Assembly: GCA_003281715.1 (NCBI GenBank) | Contig: QCBE01000013.1 | Coordinates: 1 to 35,606, forward strand | DNA length: 35,606 bases | DNA from: Prochlorococcus sp. AG-347-B23 | GTDB taxonomy: Bacteria; Cyanobacteriota; Cyanobacteriia; PCC-6307; Cyanobiaceae | Reading direction: 5' to 3' | Shown here: in pieces, positions 8,239 through 15,726 of the stretch | How positions within the stretch are numbered: the first letter of the stretch is position 1 | How the letters are laid out: each line of letters starts with the position of its first letter | The notes under the pieces: model-generated | Databases searched by the model: none | What the model was told of the DNA's origin: nothing | Seen by the model: only the letters and a program-made list of their open reading frames with translations | Translations under genes and position numbers: made by a program

Positions 8239-8265
8239 ATAATTAATTTAGGTTTATAATACAAA

Positions 8266-8622
8266 ATGCGTATTCTACATACAATGTTGAGAGTTGGAGA
8301 TTTAGATAAATCCATTGATTTCTACGTTAATAAATTAGGAATGAATTTATTAAGAAAAAAGGATTACCCTCATGGGAAATTCACTTTGGCATTTGTTGGC
8401 TATGGTTCTGAAAAAGAAAATACAGTAATTGAACTTACTCATAACTGGGATAAAAAGTCAGAAGACTACGAGCTTGGAGATAAATATGGTCATATTGCTA
8501 TTGGAGTAAAAGATATTCACCTTATTTGCCAGGGATTAGAAAATCATGGTTGTAAAATAACCACAAAACCTAAAACAATGAAAAACAGTTCTACTGTAAT
8601 ACACCCCTTTTGTCATAAGTAA
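8266..8622 (+). pseudogene. gloA: Glyoxalase I (lactoylglutathione lyase), interrupted by element
   Basis: Glyoxalase I turns the methylglyoxal-glutathione hemithioacetal into S-lactoylglutathione. Residues 1-111 are normal family sequence, with metal ligands H5, E56 and H76 (E. coli H5, E56, H74). At the attL core (8591-8597) the frame enters the mobile element and adds seven foreign residues, I-H-P-F-C-H-K. The lost tail, still present at 16958-17015, holds the fourth ligand glutamate (E124, equal to E. coli E122). The truncated protein should therefore be inactive. Joining 8266-8597 to 16958-17015 restores 390 bases, the exact length of the second gloA at 11291-11680. Confidence 0.95.
8585..8618 (+). 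other. attL of the serine recombinase element
   Basis: The left half is gloA sequence ending in ACAGT, the core is CTACTGT (8591-8597), and the right half is element sequence. In the original gloA target the core sits in a perfect inverted repeat ACAGT-TCT-ACTGT (8585-8597), centred on the C at 8591. The element arm 8601-8618 is the mirror of the attR arm at 16927-16942: reversed it reads TTATGACAAAAGGGGTGT. Confidence 0.85.
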
Positions 8623-8660
8623 AAACCTGTGCCATACTAGCTTTAAGTTGAAATCTAGTA

Positions 8661-10517
8661 ATGGCTCAAAGCCTTGTAAAACCTTCTGTTTCAAAGAGTA
8701 AAGCGATAAAAATTGCTGTTAAATATTCCCTGTCTTATGTTCGTGTAAGTACTAAAGATCAGTTAGATGGTAGTGGCATAAAAAGACAAGAAAAAGCATA
8801 TCAAGATTGGCTGAAAAGAAATAACGATTATGAGAATTTAGATGAATTTAAAGATTTAGGAATATCTGGTAGAGGCAAAAACAGTAAAGCAGGGGCATTA
8901 AACAAAATTATTGAAAAAGCAGAAAAAGGAGAAATTCCCTTTGGCACTTGTTTAGTTGTTGAATCCATGTCGAGGCTATCAAGAGAAATTCCTAAAGATT
9001 CTTTAGAACTACTACTTAGAATTTTTAAATCTGGTTTAACTATTGCTTTTACTGAATACGGAGGAAAAGTATTTGATGGTAAAGGGAATGACCCTGCATG
9101 GTTTCAACTTTTAGGAGGCATGATGCAAGCCTCTATCGAATGGCAAACAAAACAAGAAAGAATAGTAGGTTCTTTTGATGCTGTTCAAGAAAATCTAGAA
9201 AATGGCAAACTAGATCATTTTAAAGGTAGAGAAAAAGGGACAAAACATGGCCTTTATCCTTTTTGGCTTAATTTTGATGAGAAAAGAAAGCAATTTATTG
9301 TTTTAGAAGAAGAAGCAGAAATAGTGAGAAAAATATTTACTATGGCTGAAACTATGGGAGTAAAAAAGATTGAACGAACTTTAAAAGATCAAGGCATTAA
9401 GAATCCGATTGGATTTAAAAATGAATGGTTTGGTAGAAATGTTATTAGACATTGCATTTTAGAAAATAGAAGTGTTTTAGGAGAAAAAGTATTTAGAGGT
9501 AAAACTTATTTTGGTATTTATCCAGCAATTATTACTCCAGAGCAATTTAATTTAGTTCAAAAAGCCAAGCAAGCTAGGGTTACTAATACTGTTCCCCAAT
9601 CTGCTCATCATAAAGTAGTTAATTTATTTCAAGGCTCTATTTTTTGTGGATGTTGCGGAGGTCGTATAGAAGTTGTTGGTGTTAAAAGATTAGTCTGCAA
9701 AGAATTTAATGTTAAAAATAGCGAAAAGATAGAAGTTGAATATTTTAGTTTGCATTGTTCTGTCGGAAGAAATCAGACTTCTAATATTTGTTCAGTTACT
9801 AATGCTGCTGCTTATAAACAATTACACAATGGGATAGATAATGAACTAGCTATTCTTGAAAAAATCCAGAATTTTAGATGGGCTGAGTTTTTTACAGATG
9901 AAAAGCATGAAAATGACATACAAGTTGAAAAAGATAAAAGAACTAGATATTTAAACGAAAGAAACAAAGTATCTAATCAGATTGAAAAATATAAAACAGC
10001 CGAAGAACAATATTTTGAACAAGGAGAAATATTACCTCAAAATCTTAGAGAAAAGAAAAATCAGGCTATAGAAAAATATGATGAATTAACTGAAAAATAT
10101 AATAGAGCTAACTTAGATATACAAAATTTAAAAAGGAAAAAAACTGGCAAAAGTTTAGAAGATGATATTAAGAAAAGAGTTAAAAACTTTATTAATAAAG
10201 GTCGGTTTGATGTTCAAGAAAGATTTAAATTTAATTCTTGGCTTAAAGAAATGGGAATGGCAATACAAGTCGATATTTTTAAGCAAAGACAAACCAGAAA
10301 AACACCTCATAAAAATTATGCGTTCCATGTTGGAATTGGAATGTTTGATTTTATAACTGGCAAATATAGAGGATTAGATCAAAGTGTTGAAGATTTAGTT
10401 GCTCTTGGTGTTGATAAAAAACAAGTAATTGAATCAGAGGAAAAGCGTTTAGAAGATTATAAAAAAATGAGCTTAGAAGAAGGATATGACGTTAGATTTC
10501 CCAGAGGTAAAAAATGA
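8661..10517 (+). CDS. Large serine recombinase (integrase)
   Basis: 618 residues, normal for large serine recombinases, which integrate and excise circular DNA at short att sites through a covalent serine link. The N-terminal catalytic domain (about 20-170) has Y-V-R-V-S-T-K-D-Q with nucleophile Ser30 and the arginine segment S-M-S-R-L-S-R. The recombinase DNA-binding domain follows (about 185-310), then a zinc ribbon starting F-C-G-C-C-G-G near 328 and ending with paired cysteines near 376, a long coiled coil (about 415-500), and a C-terminal tail. The gene begins 64 bp inside attL and reads inward, the usual position for the integrase of such elements. Its stop overlaps the ligase start (ATGA). 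No Shine-Dalgarno site is seen. Confidence 0.95.
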   Translation: MAQSLVKPSVSKSKAIKIAVKYSLSYVRVSTKDQLDGSGIKRQEKAYQDWLKRNNDYENLDEFKDLGISGRGKNSKAGALNKIIEKAEKGEIPFGTCLVVESMSRLSREIPKDSLELLLRIFKSGLTIAFTEYGGKVFDGKGNDPAWFQLLGGMMQASIEWQTKQERIVGSFDAVQENLENGKLDHFKGREKGTKHGLYPFWLNFDEKRKQFIVLEEEAEIVRKIFTMAETMGVKKIERTLKDQGIKNPIGFKNEWFGRNVIRHCILENRSVLGEKVFRGKTYFGIYPAIITPEQFNLVQKAKQARVTNTVPQSAHHKVVNLFQGSIFCGCCGGRIEVVGVKRLVCKEFNVKNSEKIEVEYFSLHCSVGRNQTSNICSVTNAAAYKQLHNGIDNELAILEKIQNFRWAEFFTDEKHENDIQVEKDKRTRYLNERNKVSNQIEKYKTAEEQYFEQGEILPQNLREKKNQAIEKYDELTEKYNRANLDIQNLKRKKTGKSLEDDIKKRVKNFINKGRFDVQERFKFNSWLKEMGMAIQVDIFKQRQTRKTPHKNYAFHVGIGMFDFITGKYRGLDQSVEDLVALGVDKKQVIESEEKRLEDYKKMSLEEGYDVRFPRGKK

Positions 10518-11263
10518 GCAGTTATTTAGAAGAAAGAGTTAAATGGTATGACGAAAATTATCGGTCAGGAAATGCCCTGATTACAGATAAACAGTTTGAC
10601 CAACTAGAGAAAAATCTTTTAAGAGTAAACCCAAATTGTGATTATTTTATTGCCAAAAATAATTTAATTTTGCCTTCACTTCCTAAAGATCAGATTGAGG
10701 AATTTATAGAAGGTTTATTGCCTGATACCAAAATATTAATTGAACCTAAAATTGATGGTTGTGCTATTGCTTTGCAATATAGAAATGGCAACTTAGAAAA
10801 GGCAATATCAAGAAAAGGTTTAGATGTCACAAGCAAAATTGCAAAGATTCAAGACATACCCAACCAACTTCCTATTCAGGGAATTTTTCAGGTTAGAGGC
10901 GAACTATATGCACCCAATAGAGCTCCCAACTTTTCCCAAAGAATTGCATCTGGATTCCTCCGAGCTCGTGAAGGGTCTGGAGAAGGTATCAGCTTTTGCG
11001 GTTTCCAAATACTTAATTCAAGACTTAACCAACATGAAGCCAAGAAGCATCTTAAAAAACATGGTTTCTCAACCCCAAAAGATGTTTACTGTAATTTCAC
11101 AAGCCAAATCCAAATCTTTAGAAAGCAATGGCTAAATAAAAAACTATTTACTGAATATCCAACAGACGGAATAGTAGTAAAAATAAATTCTAGAAAATTA
11201 CAGTTGATAAGAGAAAAATCTTACGGAAGTTATGGTTTTTGGCAGATGGCTATAAAATTTTAG
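10514..11263 (+). CDS. NAD+-dependent DNA ligase-like protein, adenylation domain only
   Basis: 249 residues. The N-terminus (E-R-V-K-W-Y-D-E-N-Y to D-K-Q-F-D-Q-L) matches domain Ia, which binds nicotinamide mononucleotide. The nucleotidyltransferase core has motif I E-P-K-I-D-G with Lys77 as the likely adenylation site, a motif III-type V-R-G-E-L-Y, motif IV D-G-I-V-V-K-I-N, and motif V A-I-K-F as the final residues. The OB fold, zinc finger, helix-hairpin-helix and BRCT domains of the roughly 670-residue host LigA are absent. It can probably self-adenylate; nick sealing without the OB fold is doubtful. Its ATG overlaps the recombinase stop, so translation is coupled. Its last codons have a homologous vestige in front of the broken chromosomal gloA (8215-8238). 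Confidence 0.8.
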   Translation: MSSYLEERVKWYDENYRSGNALITDKQFDQLEKNLLRVNPNCDYFIAKNNLILPSLPKDQIEEFIEGLLPDTKILIEPKIDGCAIALQYRNGNLEKAISRKGLDVTSKIAKIQDIPNQLPIQGIFQVRGELYAPNRAPNFSQRIASGFLRAREGSGEGISFCGFQILNSRLNQHEAKKHLKKHGFSTPKDVYCNFTSQIQIFRKQWLNKKLFTEYPTDGIVVKINSRKLQLIREKSYGSYGFWQMAIKF

Positions 11264-11290
11264 ATAATAAATTTAGGTTCATAATTTAAG

Positions 11291-11680
11291 ATGCGGATTC
11301 TTCACACAATGTTGAGGGTAGGAGATTTAGATAAATCTATAGATTTTTATGTAAATAGATTAGGAATGAATTTAATTAGAAAAAAAGATTATCCGCATGG
11401 AGAATTTACTTTAGCTTTTGTTGGTTATGGTTCTGAGAAAGAAAATGCAGTAATTGAGCTAACTCATAATTGGGGCAAAAAATCAGAAGATTATGAGCTT
11501 GGAGATAAGTACGGACATATTGCTATTGGTGTAAAAGATATTCATGGCATTTGTCAGGGGCTAGAAGATAACGGCTGTAAAGTTACAACAAAGCCAAAAA
11601 CTATGAAAAACAGTACGACAGTTTTAGCGTTTGTTGAAGATCCTGACGGCTATAAAATCGAGTTAATAGAAAGAGACTAG
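11291..11680 (+). CDS. gloA: Glyoxalase I, complete copy carried by the element
   Basis: 129 residues, full length, with all four metal ligands H5, E56, H76 and E124 and the conserved tail [15 protein letters not shown]. It should restore the activity lost from the interrupted copy at 8266. Over the shared 111 residues it differs at 10 positions (K23R, L29I, K38E, T53A, D62G, L86G, N93D, H94N, I98V, S109T), and it has many synonymous changes, so it is not a fresh duplication. The codons matching the att core read ACG-ACA-GTT in place of TCT-ACT-GTC, which destroys both the core and the ACTGT half of the target palindrome. The 27-bp spacer before the ATG also resembles that of the chromosomal copy. 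Confidence 0.93.
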   Translation: MRILHTMLRVGDLDKSIDFYVNRLGMNLIRKKDYPHGEFTLAFVGYGSEKENAVIELTHNWGKKSEDYELGDKYGHIAIGVKDIHGICQGLEDNGCKVTTKPKTMKNSTTVLAFVEDPDGYKIELIERD

Positions 11681-11758
11681 GTTCTTTTTTTACTTATATT
11701 TGTGGGTCGTCTGAAAGGTCAAATATTGTTTAGCGTCAACTTTGCATATAGTAGACAG

Positions 11759-11992
11759 TTAACTTTTTAGGTGTACGCAATCCGATCTCCATTTAATTAT
11801 TGCTGGTAAATAATCTTTTAATTTTCTACGACCTACAGGGTGCATTTCTAGGAACTTTCTGCCCTTCTCATCTATCCAAAGATAGTTATTTAAGTAACCT
11901 TTTTTTATCAGGTTATAAAGCTGTGATCTGGAGCTGTAACCAAGCTCCCTAGCAGCCTCAGAAATTGTAAGTTTTACATTAACTGGTTTCAT
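11759..11992 (-). CDS. Small HTH DNA-binding protein, possible excisionase/regulator
   Basis: 77 residues. A helix-turn-helix is visible at about 8-33: L-T-I-S-E-A-A-R-E-L-G-Y-S-S-R-S-Q-L-Y-N-L-I-K-K-G-Y, the pattern of MerR/AlpA/excisionase-like proteins, followed by a basic stretch G-R-R-K-L-K-D-Y. In satellites and prophages such proteins direct excision or control early genes. Candidate roles here are recombination directionality factor for the serine recombinase or repressor/activator of the capsid side; neither can be decided from sequence. Upstream lies the dyad-rich gap 11993-12325. Confidence 0.65.
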   Translation of the reverse strand: MKPVNVKLTISEAARELGYSSRSQLYNLIKKGYLNNYLWIDEKGRKFLEMHPVGRRKLKDYLPAIIKWRSDCVHLKS

Positions 11993-12077
11993 TTTTACAC
12001 CGATTTAGAGATAAATGAGAAAGTAGTTGCTAACTGGATTTATGCGGTATAATATGCCCTTATTTTTGCTTATTTTG

Positions 12078-12228
12078 CCTTATTGAGAATTGTAAGTGTC
12101 CACTATATGTGGAGGAGCTGCCTGCTGAAAATTTGGGGCTCGAAATTACCCACAGACAAAGCGAAAATAAGAACCTATTTGCCATATATAGGGTGTCAAA
12201 ATATGGCAGATAAATCCTTATTGAGAAT
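12078..12228 (+). repeat. 13-base direct repeat pair CCTTATTGAGAAT
   Basis: Exact copies at 12078-12090 and 12216-12228, 138 bp apart, inside the noncoding block. A 13-base exact match in so short a region is unlikely by chance, though the AT-rich base composition weakens this. Could be binding sites for the adjacent HTH protein. Confidence 0.6.
12180..12208. repeat. Inverted repeat TGCCATA...TATGGCA
   Basis: Seven-base arms at 12180-12186 and 12202-12208 around a 15-base centre. Suits a dimeric repressor operator or a small hairpin. Confidence 0.5.
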
Positions 12229-12234
12229 GGGTTA

Positions 12235-12321
12235 TTAGAGGCAGAAAAGCTCGTTCTACTATGCCCGAACTATGGAAGAAGGTGCGAAGAAACAAAACAC
12301 CCAAAACTTAACTGCCTCTAA
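12235..12321. repeat. 10-bp stem TTAGAGGCAG/CTGCCTCTAA enclosing 67 bases
   Basis: Perfect 10-bp complementarity between 12235-12244 and 12312-12321. The right arm begins 5 bp beyond the capsid gene stop, so the capsid mRNA would carry this stem at its 3' end. No T-run follows on either strand, so a simple terminator is unlikely. Confidence 0.5.
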
Positions 12322-12325
12322 AAAA

Positions 12326-13423
12326 TTATGTTGTAATGTCTAAGATTGCACCGAAGGATTCTGGGTGACGAACTTTAACATCAACACCTTGTAAAGCTCT
12401 TATGCCAACACCGCCAGATTGGAATTGTGTGTATGGGTCTACGAGTAGTTCCAAAGTTCCAAAAAGACCTATAAGCAAGTCTGAGAAATTACCATAAATT
12501 GCTGCTGAACATACACCGCTTGAACTACCTTTTGTAAGGTTGGAAGGCACGTTGTTTGAGATCATCAAACTTCTTCCAGCAAATTGTTGTTGTCCAATTT
12601 CTGTTCCGTATGGGTTTAATAAATATGCGGAATTTCCATCTTTTAATTTGCTTAAAGCGTTCTCAACTTTTGTATTAGTTAGGAAGCCAGCAGTTGGAAT
12701 GTCTGCATTATCTACTGCAACTGTTTGCTTAAGATCGAGCATTTTGTCCAAAGTGATCGCACCGCCATTTGACCCAATAACCACGCTGCCAATTCCAGAA
12801 GTTTGAAGGATGCCACTTGGCTCGTTACTGCCTCCGCCATTGATTGCAACTTGATCTAATTTTTGAGCTAATAAAGCAACAAAATCTTGTCTAATTAATT
12901 CTTCAATTTCAGGTGTAGCTTGCAACTGCATTAGGTAACTAAATTGAGAAAATGCACCCATAACTTTTGGCGACATTGAAATGCTGTCGAACGTGCCAGT
13001 ACTTTCAGTAACATTGCTCCCTTCAGCTACAAAGTAAGCTGTTCCTCCAGCCGTTCTTCTAGGAATTGAAACGTCAGAAACAAGTCCAGGCAAAAATGTT
13101 GCACCCATTTCGGCAGTTACTAATCTTGCTCTTAAAACATCTATAAATCTGTCGGCAAGATGGTCAACACCTACTAATTTTTGTCCTTGTGTAGATGACC
13201 CTTTTGTATAGTCTCTAGTTGCCCAACCATTATCTGGTACAAAGATTCCTTGTGATTCTCTGCCATTTACACGAGATAATTCTTGCTGTACTTCTCTTTC
13301 TAAACCAGCATTAGACCAGTTACCGCTAACACTTGCCTGTAAAGCACGAACGATAGAAAAATTCCTAGATTCTCTTTCGTAGTCAGACCAACCATCATTA
13401 ATGGTTTGAATTGCTTGAGTCAT
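12326..13423 (-). CDS. Major capsid protein from internal in-frame start
   Basis: Within the fusion gene, an ATG at 13423 (residue 176, M-T-Q-A-I-Q) is preceded at a 7-base distance by AGGAGGT (13437-13431 on the minus strand), the strongest ribosome-binding site in the window. The 365-residue product would be capsid protein without protease. The ribosome site itself encodes lysine/glutamate-rich linker residues between the two domains. This would give many capsid subunits and few fusion molecules from one message, as needed for shell assembly. Inferred from sequence; expression is not shown. Confidence 0.7.
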   Translation of the reverse strand: MTQAIQTINDGWSDYERESRNFSIVRALQASVSGNWSNAGLEREVQQELSRVNGRESQGIFVPDNGWATRDYTKGSSTQGQKLVGVDHLADRFIDVLRARLVTAEMGATFLPGLVSDVSIPRRTAGGTAYFVAEGSNVTESTGTFDSISMSPKVMGAFSQFSYLMQLQATPEIEELIRQDFVALLAQKLDQVAINGGGSNEPSGILQTSGIGSVVIGSNGGAITLDKMLDLKQTVAVDNADIPTAGFLTNTKVENALSKLKDGNSAYLLNPYGTEIGQQQFAGRSLMISNNVPSNLTKGSSSGVCSAAIYGNFSDLLIGLFGTLELLVDPYTQFQSGGVGIRALQGVDVKVRHPESFGAILDITT

Positions 13424-13948
13424 TTTTTTAACCTCCTTTTTTGGTGTTTTTTTAGTTTCTTGTTGAACGATCGACCGACCAATACCAATCGAGTGATCGG
13501 CTGGAATAGTCACAACGCTTAGTTCATAGGGTGTCCAACTTGTAGCCCTAACAACTCCATACTTTTCTTCGGTGTCAGCTTCTTCTATTCGATAGCCGAC
13601 CGAAATTGATTTAAGGATTCCGTTCTCGACATCCCTGCGAATTTCCTCCGCTAGTTGGGAAGTTCCCCACTTAATTCGTGCATAACCTTTGCGATTATCT
13701 AACCAAGCACGTTGAACAACACCAATAGGTTTGTCTGGATTGTGGTTAAAAAGTAAAGGTGCACCCGCATTAAGTCGGGTCATGTCTACGCTGTCTTCGC
13801 TATGGTCTAAGACTTCATCAAAGGCATAACGACTTACAGGCTTTTCACTAGAAAAAGAAAATTTTAAAGTGTCTGCCTGATCTTCCTCTGTCTCATCAAC
13901 TAGAGACAAATAACGTCTTTGCAGCGTTATTTCTTCTACTGTTTCCAT
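12326..13948 (-). CDS. HK97-type prohead protease-major capsid protein fusion
   Basis: 540 residues. Residues about 1-160 are an HK97-family prohead protease: strand-rich, with likely catalytic His69 in L-L-F-N-H-N-P and Ser116 in L-K-S-I-S-V-G-Y. Residues about 176-540 are an HK97-fold major capsid protein, recognised by A-I-N-G-G-G-S-N-E-P-S-G-I-L, the V-S-I-P-R-R strand, and the closing V-R-H-P-E-S-F-G. The protease would mature the shell and may cut itself from the capsid part. An internal ATG with a near-perfect ribosome site allows separate capsid production. It is the only structural gene in the element; no portal, terminase or scaffold gene accompanies it. The ATG lies 2 bp after a 44-codon ORF, so the two are probably co-translated. 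Confidence 0.92.
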   Translation of the reverse strand: METVEEITLQRRYLSLVDETEEDQADTLKFSFSSEKPVSRYAFDEVLDHSEDSVDMTRLNAGAPLLFNHNPDKPIGVVQRAWLDNRKGYARIKWGTSQLAEEIRRDVENGILKSISVGYRIEEADTEEKYGVVRATSWTPYELSVVTIPADHSIGIGRSIVQQETKKTPKKEVKKMTQAIQTINDGWSDYERESRNFSIVRALQASVSGNWSNAGLEREVQQELSRVNGRESQGIFVPDNGWATRDYTKGSSTQGQKLVGVDHLADRFIDVLRARLVTAEMGATFLPGLVSDVSIPRRTAGGTAYFVAEGSNVTESTGTFDSISMSPKVMGAFSQFSYLMQLQATPEIEELIRQDFVALLAQKLDQVAINGGGSNEPSGILQTSGIGSVVIGSNGGAITLDKMLDLKQTVAVDNADIPTAGFLTNTKVENALSKLKDGNSAYLLNPYGTEIGQQQFAGRSLMISNNVPSNLTKGSSSGVCSAAIYGNFSDLLIGLFGTLELLVDPYTQFQSGGVGIRALQGVDVKVRHPESFGAILDITT

Positions 13949-13950
13949 AG

Positions 13951-14085
13951 TTAGTCTCGATAATGTCCGAGTTCGACTTCTAATTGCTCACGCAAATAGC
14001 GTCTATATTGTGCAGATTGCAAAGCATCTTCTGACCTAATAGGTTCATCTGGAGCTTTGTTTCCTGTCTTATGCGGTCTACGCAT
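13951..14085 (-). CDS. Small 44-residue ORF ahead of the capsid gene
   Basis: ATG at 14085, stop 2 bp before the protease-capsid start. The peptide begins M-R-R-P-H-K-T-G-N-K-A-P-D-E and ends in a helical, charged tail Q-Y-R-R-Y-L-R-E-Q-L-E-V-E-L-G-H-Y-R-D. Tight spacing and clean coding pattern support a real gene. Position suggests a head-assembly or control peptide; no family recognised. Confidence 0.5.
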   Translation of the reverse strand: MRRPHKTGNKAPDEPIRSEDALQSAQYRRYLREQLEVELGHYRD

Positions 14086-14303
14086 AATGTTTATGTAACT
14101 TATACAATTCTGAGCTAAAAAACTGTCTATTTGTTTATATTTACTTGGTGTAATTAGCGTCTTGTCCGTATTTGTTTTTAATTACTTTCTATTAACATTA
14201 AATGTCCTCTAAAAAGCTCTAAATTGCACTAATTACAGCCTATTTGCCTCTAATTAAATATTACAATTTCGTAACATAATCTTATTTACTAATTATTAAT
14301 TAA
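14086..14303. other. AT-rich noncoding flank of the iteron block
   Basis: About 220 bases without a gene, strongly AT-rich toward the right end. Beside iteron-like repeats this could be the DNA-unwinding part of a replication origin; it may also carry the promoter for the capsid genes. Confidence 0.4.
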
Positions 14304-14436
14304 TGAGGTTTGTGCGGTTTGTGAGTTTAGTTATATTAAATGAGGTTAGTGCACCCATGTAGTTTGTGAGGTTTGTGCGGTTAGATATATAACTGCCCTC
14401 ACTAAACACACAAAACGCATGACCTCACAGACCTCA
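14304..14436. repeat. Iteron-like repeats, probable replication origin or operator
   Basis: The 16-mer TGAGGTTTGTGCGGTT occurs exactly at 14304-14319 and 14367-14382, a degenerate copy lies at 14341-14356 (11 of 16), and an inverted copy at 14421-14436 (13 of 16). Several shorter TTTGTGAG-like pieces lie between. The block touches the 3' end of the RepA/DnaB-like ATPase gene and adjoins an AT-rich stretch. Phage-inducible islands keep their origin next to the replication gene in this way. A transcription operator or packaging site is the alternative. Confidence 0.65.
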
Positions 14437-15726
14437 AAGAAGTGGTTTGATTTTAAAAGTTAAAACTGAGCCTCTAGATTCTGGAGTAGTGGATTTGTTT
14501 TGTATTAATAAGCCTTTTTTAGCTAATGCCTGTAAAATTCTTATTCCCGATTTTGAGGCAATGTTTAACTGGTTTTGTATATCAGAAGCAGTAACCTCCA
14601 TACCATTAGCAGCTTGTACAACTTCAAATACATCAGCCTGTGAATCAGTTAATTTTTCTAATTTTTTATTAAATTCGTCTTTTTTTAGCTCGTCAGCTAC
14701 ATTTCCTTCCAACATCCATCCAGAGTTATCTTGACTAATTAAAAGCTGTACATCTTCTGCCCTACCTTGCGTCCTCATCAATATTCTTTTGTCTTGCCTA
14801 TCCTCCTCCCTTTTAAACCAGCTCAAACTAATTATTTGTGATACTGCTGCGGTTAATGCTGTACTTCCTCGACTTGCTAATACTGGACTGTCTTCTTTAG
14901 TTTTTCCTGAGTGATGAATAATTATAGAAGTACATTTATAAGGTGCTAAGACTTCCTGTAAATCTGCCAAAGGATGAGCTATATCCTCAGAAGATTCTTT
15001 TAAACCTAAAGGGGCAACTAACTTGGCAAAACTATCAAATAAAAATAAAGCTCCTTTATTGTTTCTAGCTATTTCAGCAATTCTTTCTAATCCTTCTTGA
15101 GTTAGATGTAGAGGGTTATTTGCTGCAAATAATTGTACGATTGGCTCAAAAAACTGCATCTTGTCTCCTACTTTTTCAGCTAATCCAAAACGCTGTAGTA
15201 GCGGAAGCCAACGGCTTAACGTCATATCTGTTCCGACTATTACGACAGGAGGGCATTTGCCAATTAGTTTGTGTCCTAAATATTCGTCATTACCTCTAGA
15301 CCAAGTAGCGATCAGATCAACAATTAATGTAGTTTTTCCGCATTTTGGAAGACTTATTAGCAAGTTTGCATCAGCACTCATTATTACTCCTTCCCATGCC
15401 CAAGTTTCTTCTGGAACATCTAATAGCTGGTTAGGTTTATAACTTTCTACAGCTCCTTCCATTAACCGCCTACCCTGCCAAATCTTTTGCCTTATCTCAG
15501 TATCAGTAAGTTTTAATCCTTCTTTTAGACAAAAATCTCTCATAACTAAAATTCTGTCTAAAGGTTTTATCTGGCACTCTGGTTGAAATAGCTTAAAAAT
15601 TTCAATTTCTAATTTATCTAACTTTTGCTCCATAGTTACAGGCTGCAAAACTTCCTTGTTTAATACCCTTAAAACTTTTGCTTGTCCTTCTGGAGGCAAG
15701 TCATAATCTAGGTGCTTCATTGTCAT
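14434..15726 (-). CDS. RepA/DnaB-like RecA-fold replicative ATPase
   Basis: 430 residues from the chosen start. The frame extends nine codons further upstream, but the ATG at 15726 overlaps the stop of the preceding gene (ATGA) and has AGGAG seven bases before it, so it is the real start. Walker A reads S-L-P-K-C-G-K-T-T-L near residue 130, Walker B A-L-F-L-F-D-S-F near 235, and a sensor-like I-I-I-H-H-S-G-K near 270. This layout is typical of AAA_25/RepA-like hexameric helicases of plasmids and phage satellites. The last 70 residues form a winged-helix-like tail (D-I-Q-N-Q-L-N-I-A-S-K-S-G). With the zinc protein it probably makes the replication module, acting at the iterons just past its 3' end. 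Confidence 0.82.
   Translation of the reverse strand: MTMKHLDYDLPPEGQAKVLRVLNKEVLQPVTMEQKLDKLEIEIFKLFQPECQIKPLDRILVMRDFCLKEGLKLTDTEIRQKIWQGRRLMEGAVESYKPNQLLDVPEETWAWEGVIMSADANLLISLPKCGKTTLIVDLIATWSRGNDEYLGHKLIGKCPPVVIVGTDMTLSRWLPLLQRFGLAEKVGDKMQFFEPIVQLFAANNPLHLTQEGLERIAEIARNNKGALFLFDSFAKLVAPLGLKESSEDIAHPLADLQEVLAPYKCTSIIIHHSGKTKEDSPVLASRGSTALTAAVSQIISLSWFKREEDRQDKRILMRTQGRAEDVQLLISQDNSGWMLEGNVADELKKDEFNKKLEKLTDSQADVFEVVQAANGMEVTASDIQNQLNIASKSGIRILQALAKKGLLIQNKSTTPESRGSVLTFKIKPLL

Larger units (their letters stand above)
11993..12325. other. 333-bp noncoding block rich in repeats and dyads
   Basis: No ORF is convincing. It holds a 13-base direct repeat, a 7-base inverted repeat and a 10-bp long-range stem, listed separately. 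It lies between the HTH gene and the end of the capsid gene. Roles to consider are an operator region for the HTH protein, a structured RNA, or a packaging site recognised by a helper phage. Confidence 0.55.

Noticed and set aside
10824..11135. 103-codon frame inside the ligase gene
   Set aside because: Out-of-frame shadow of a gene with clear ligase motifs.
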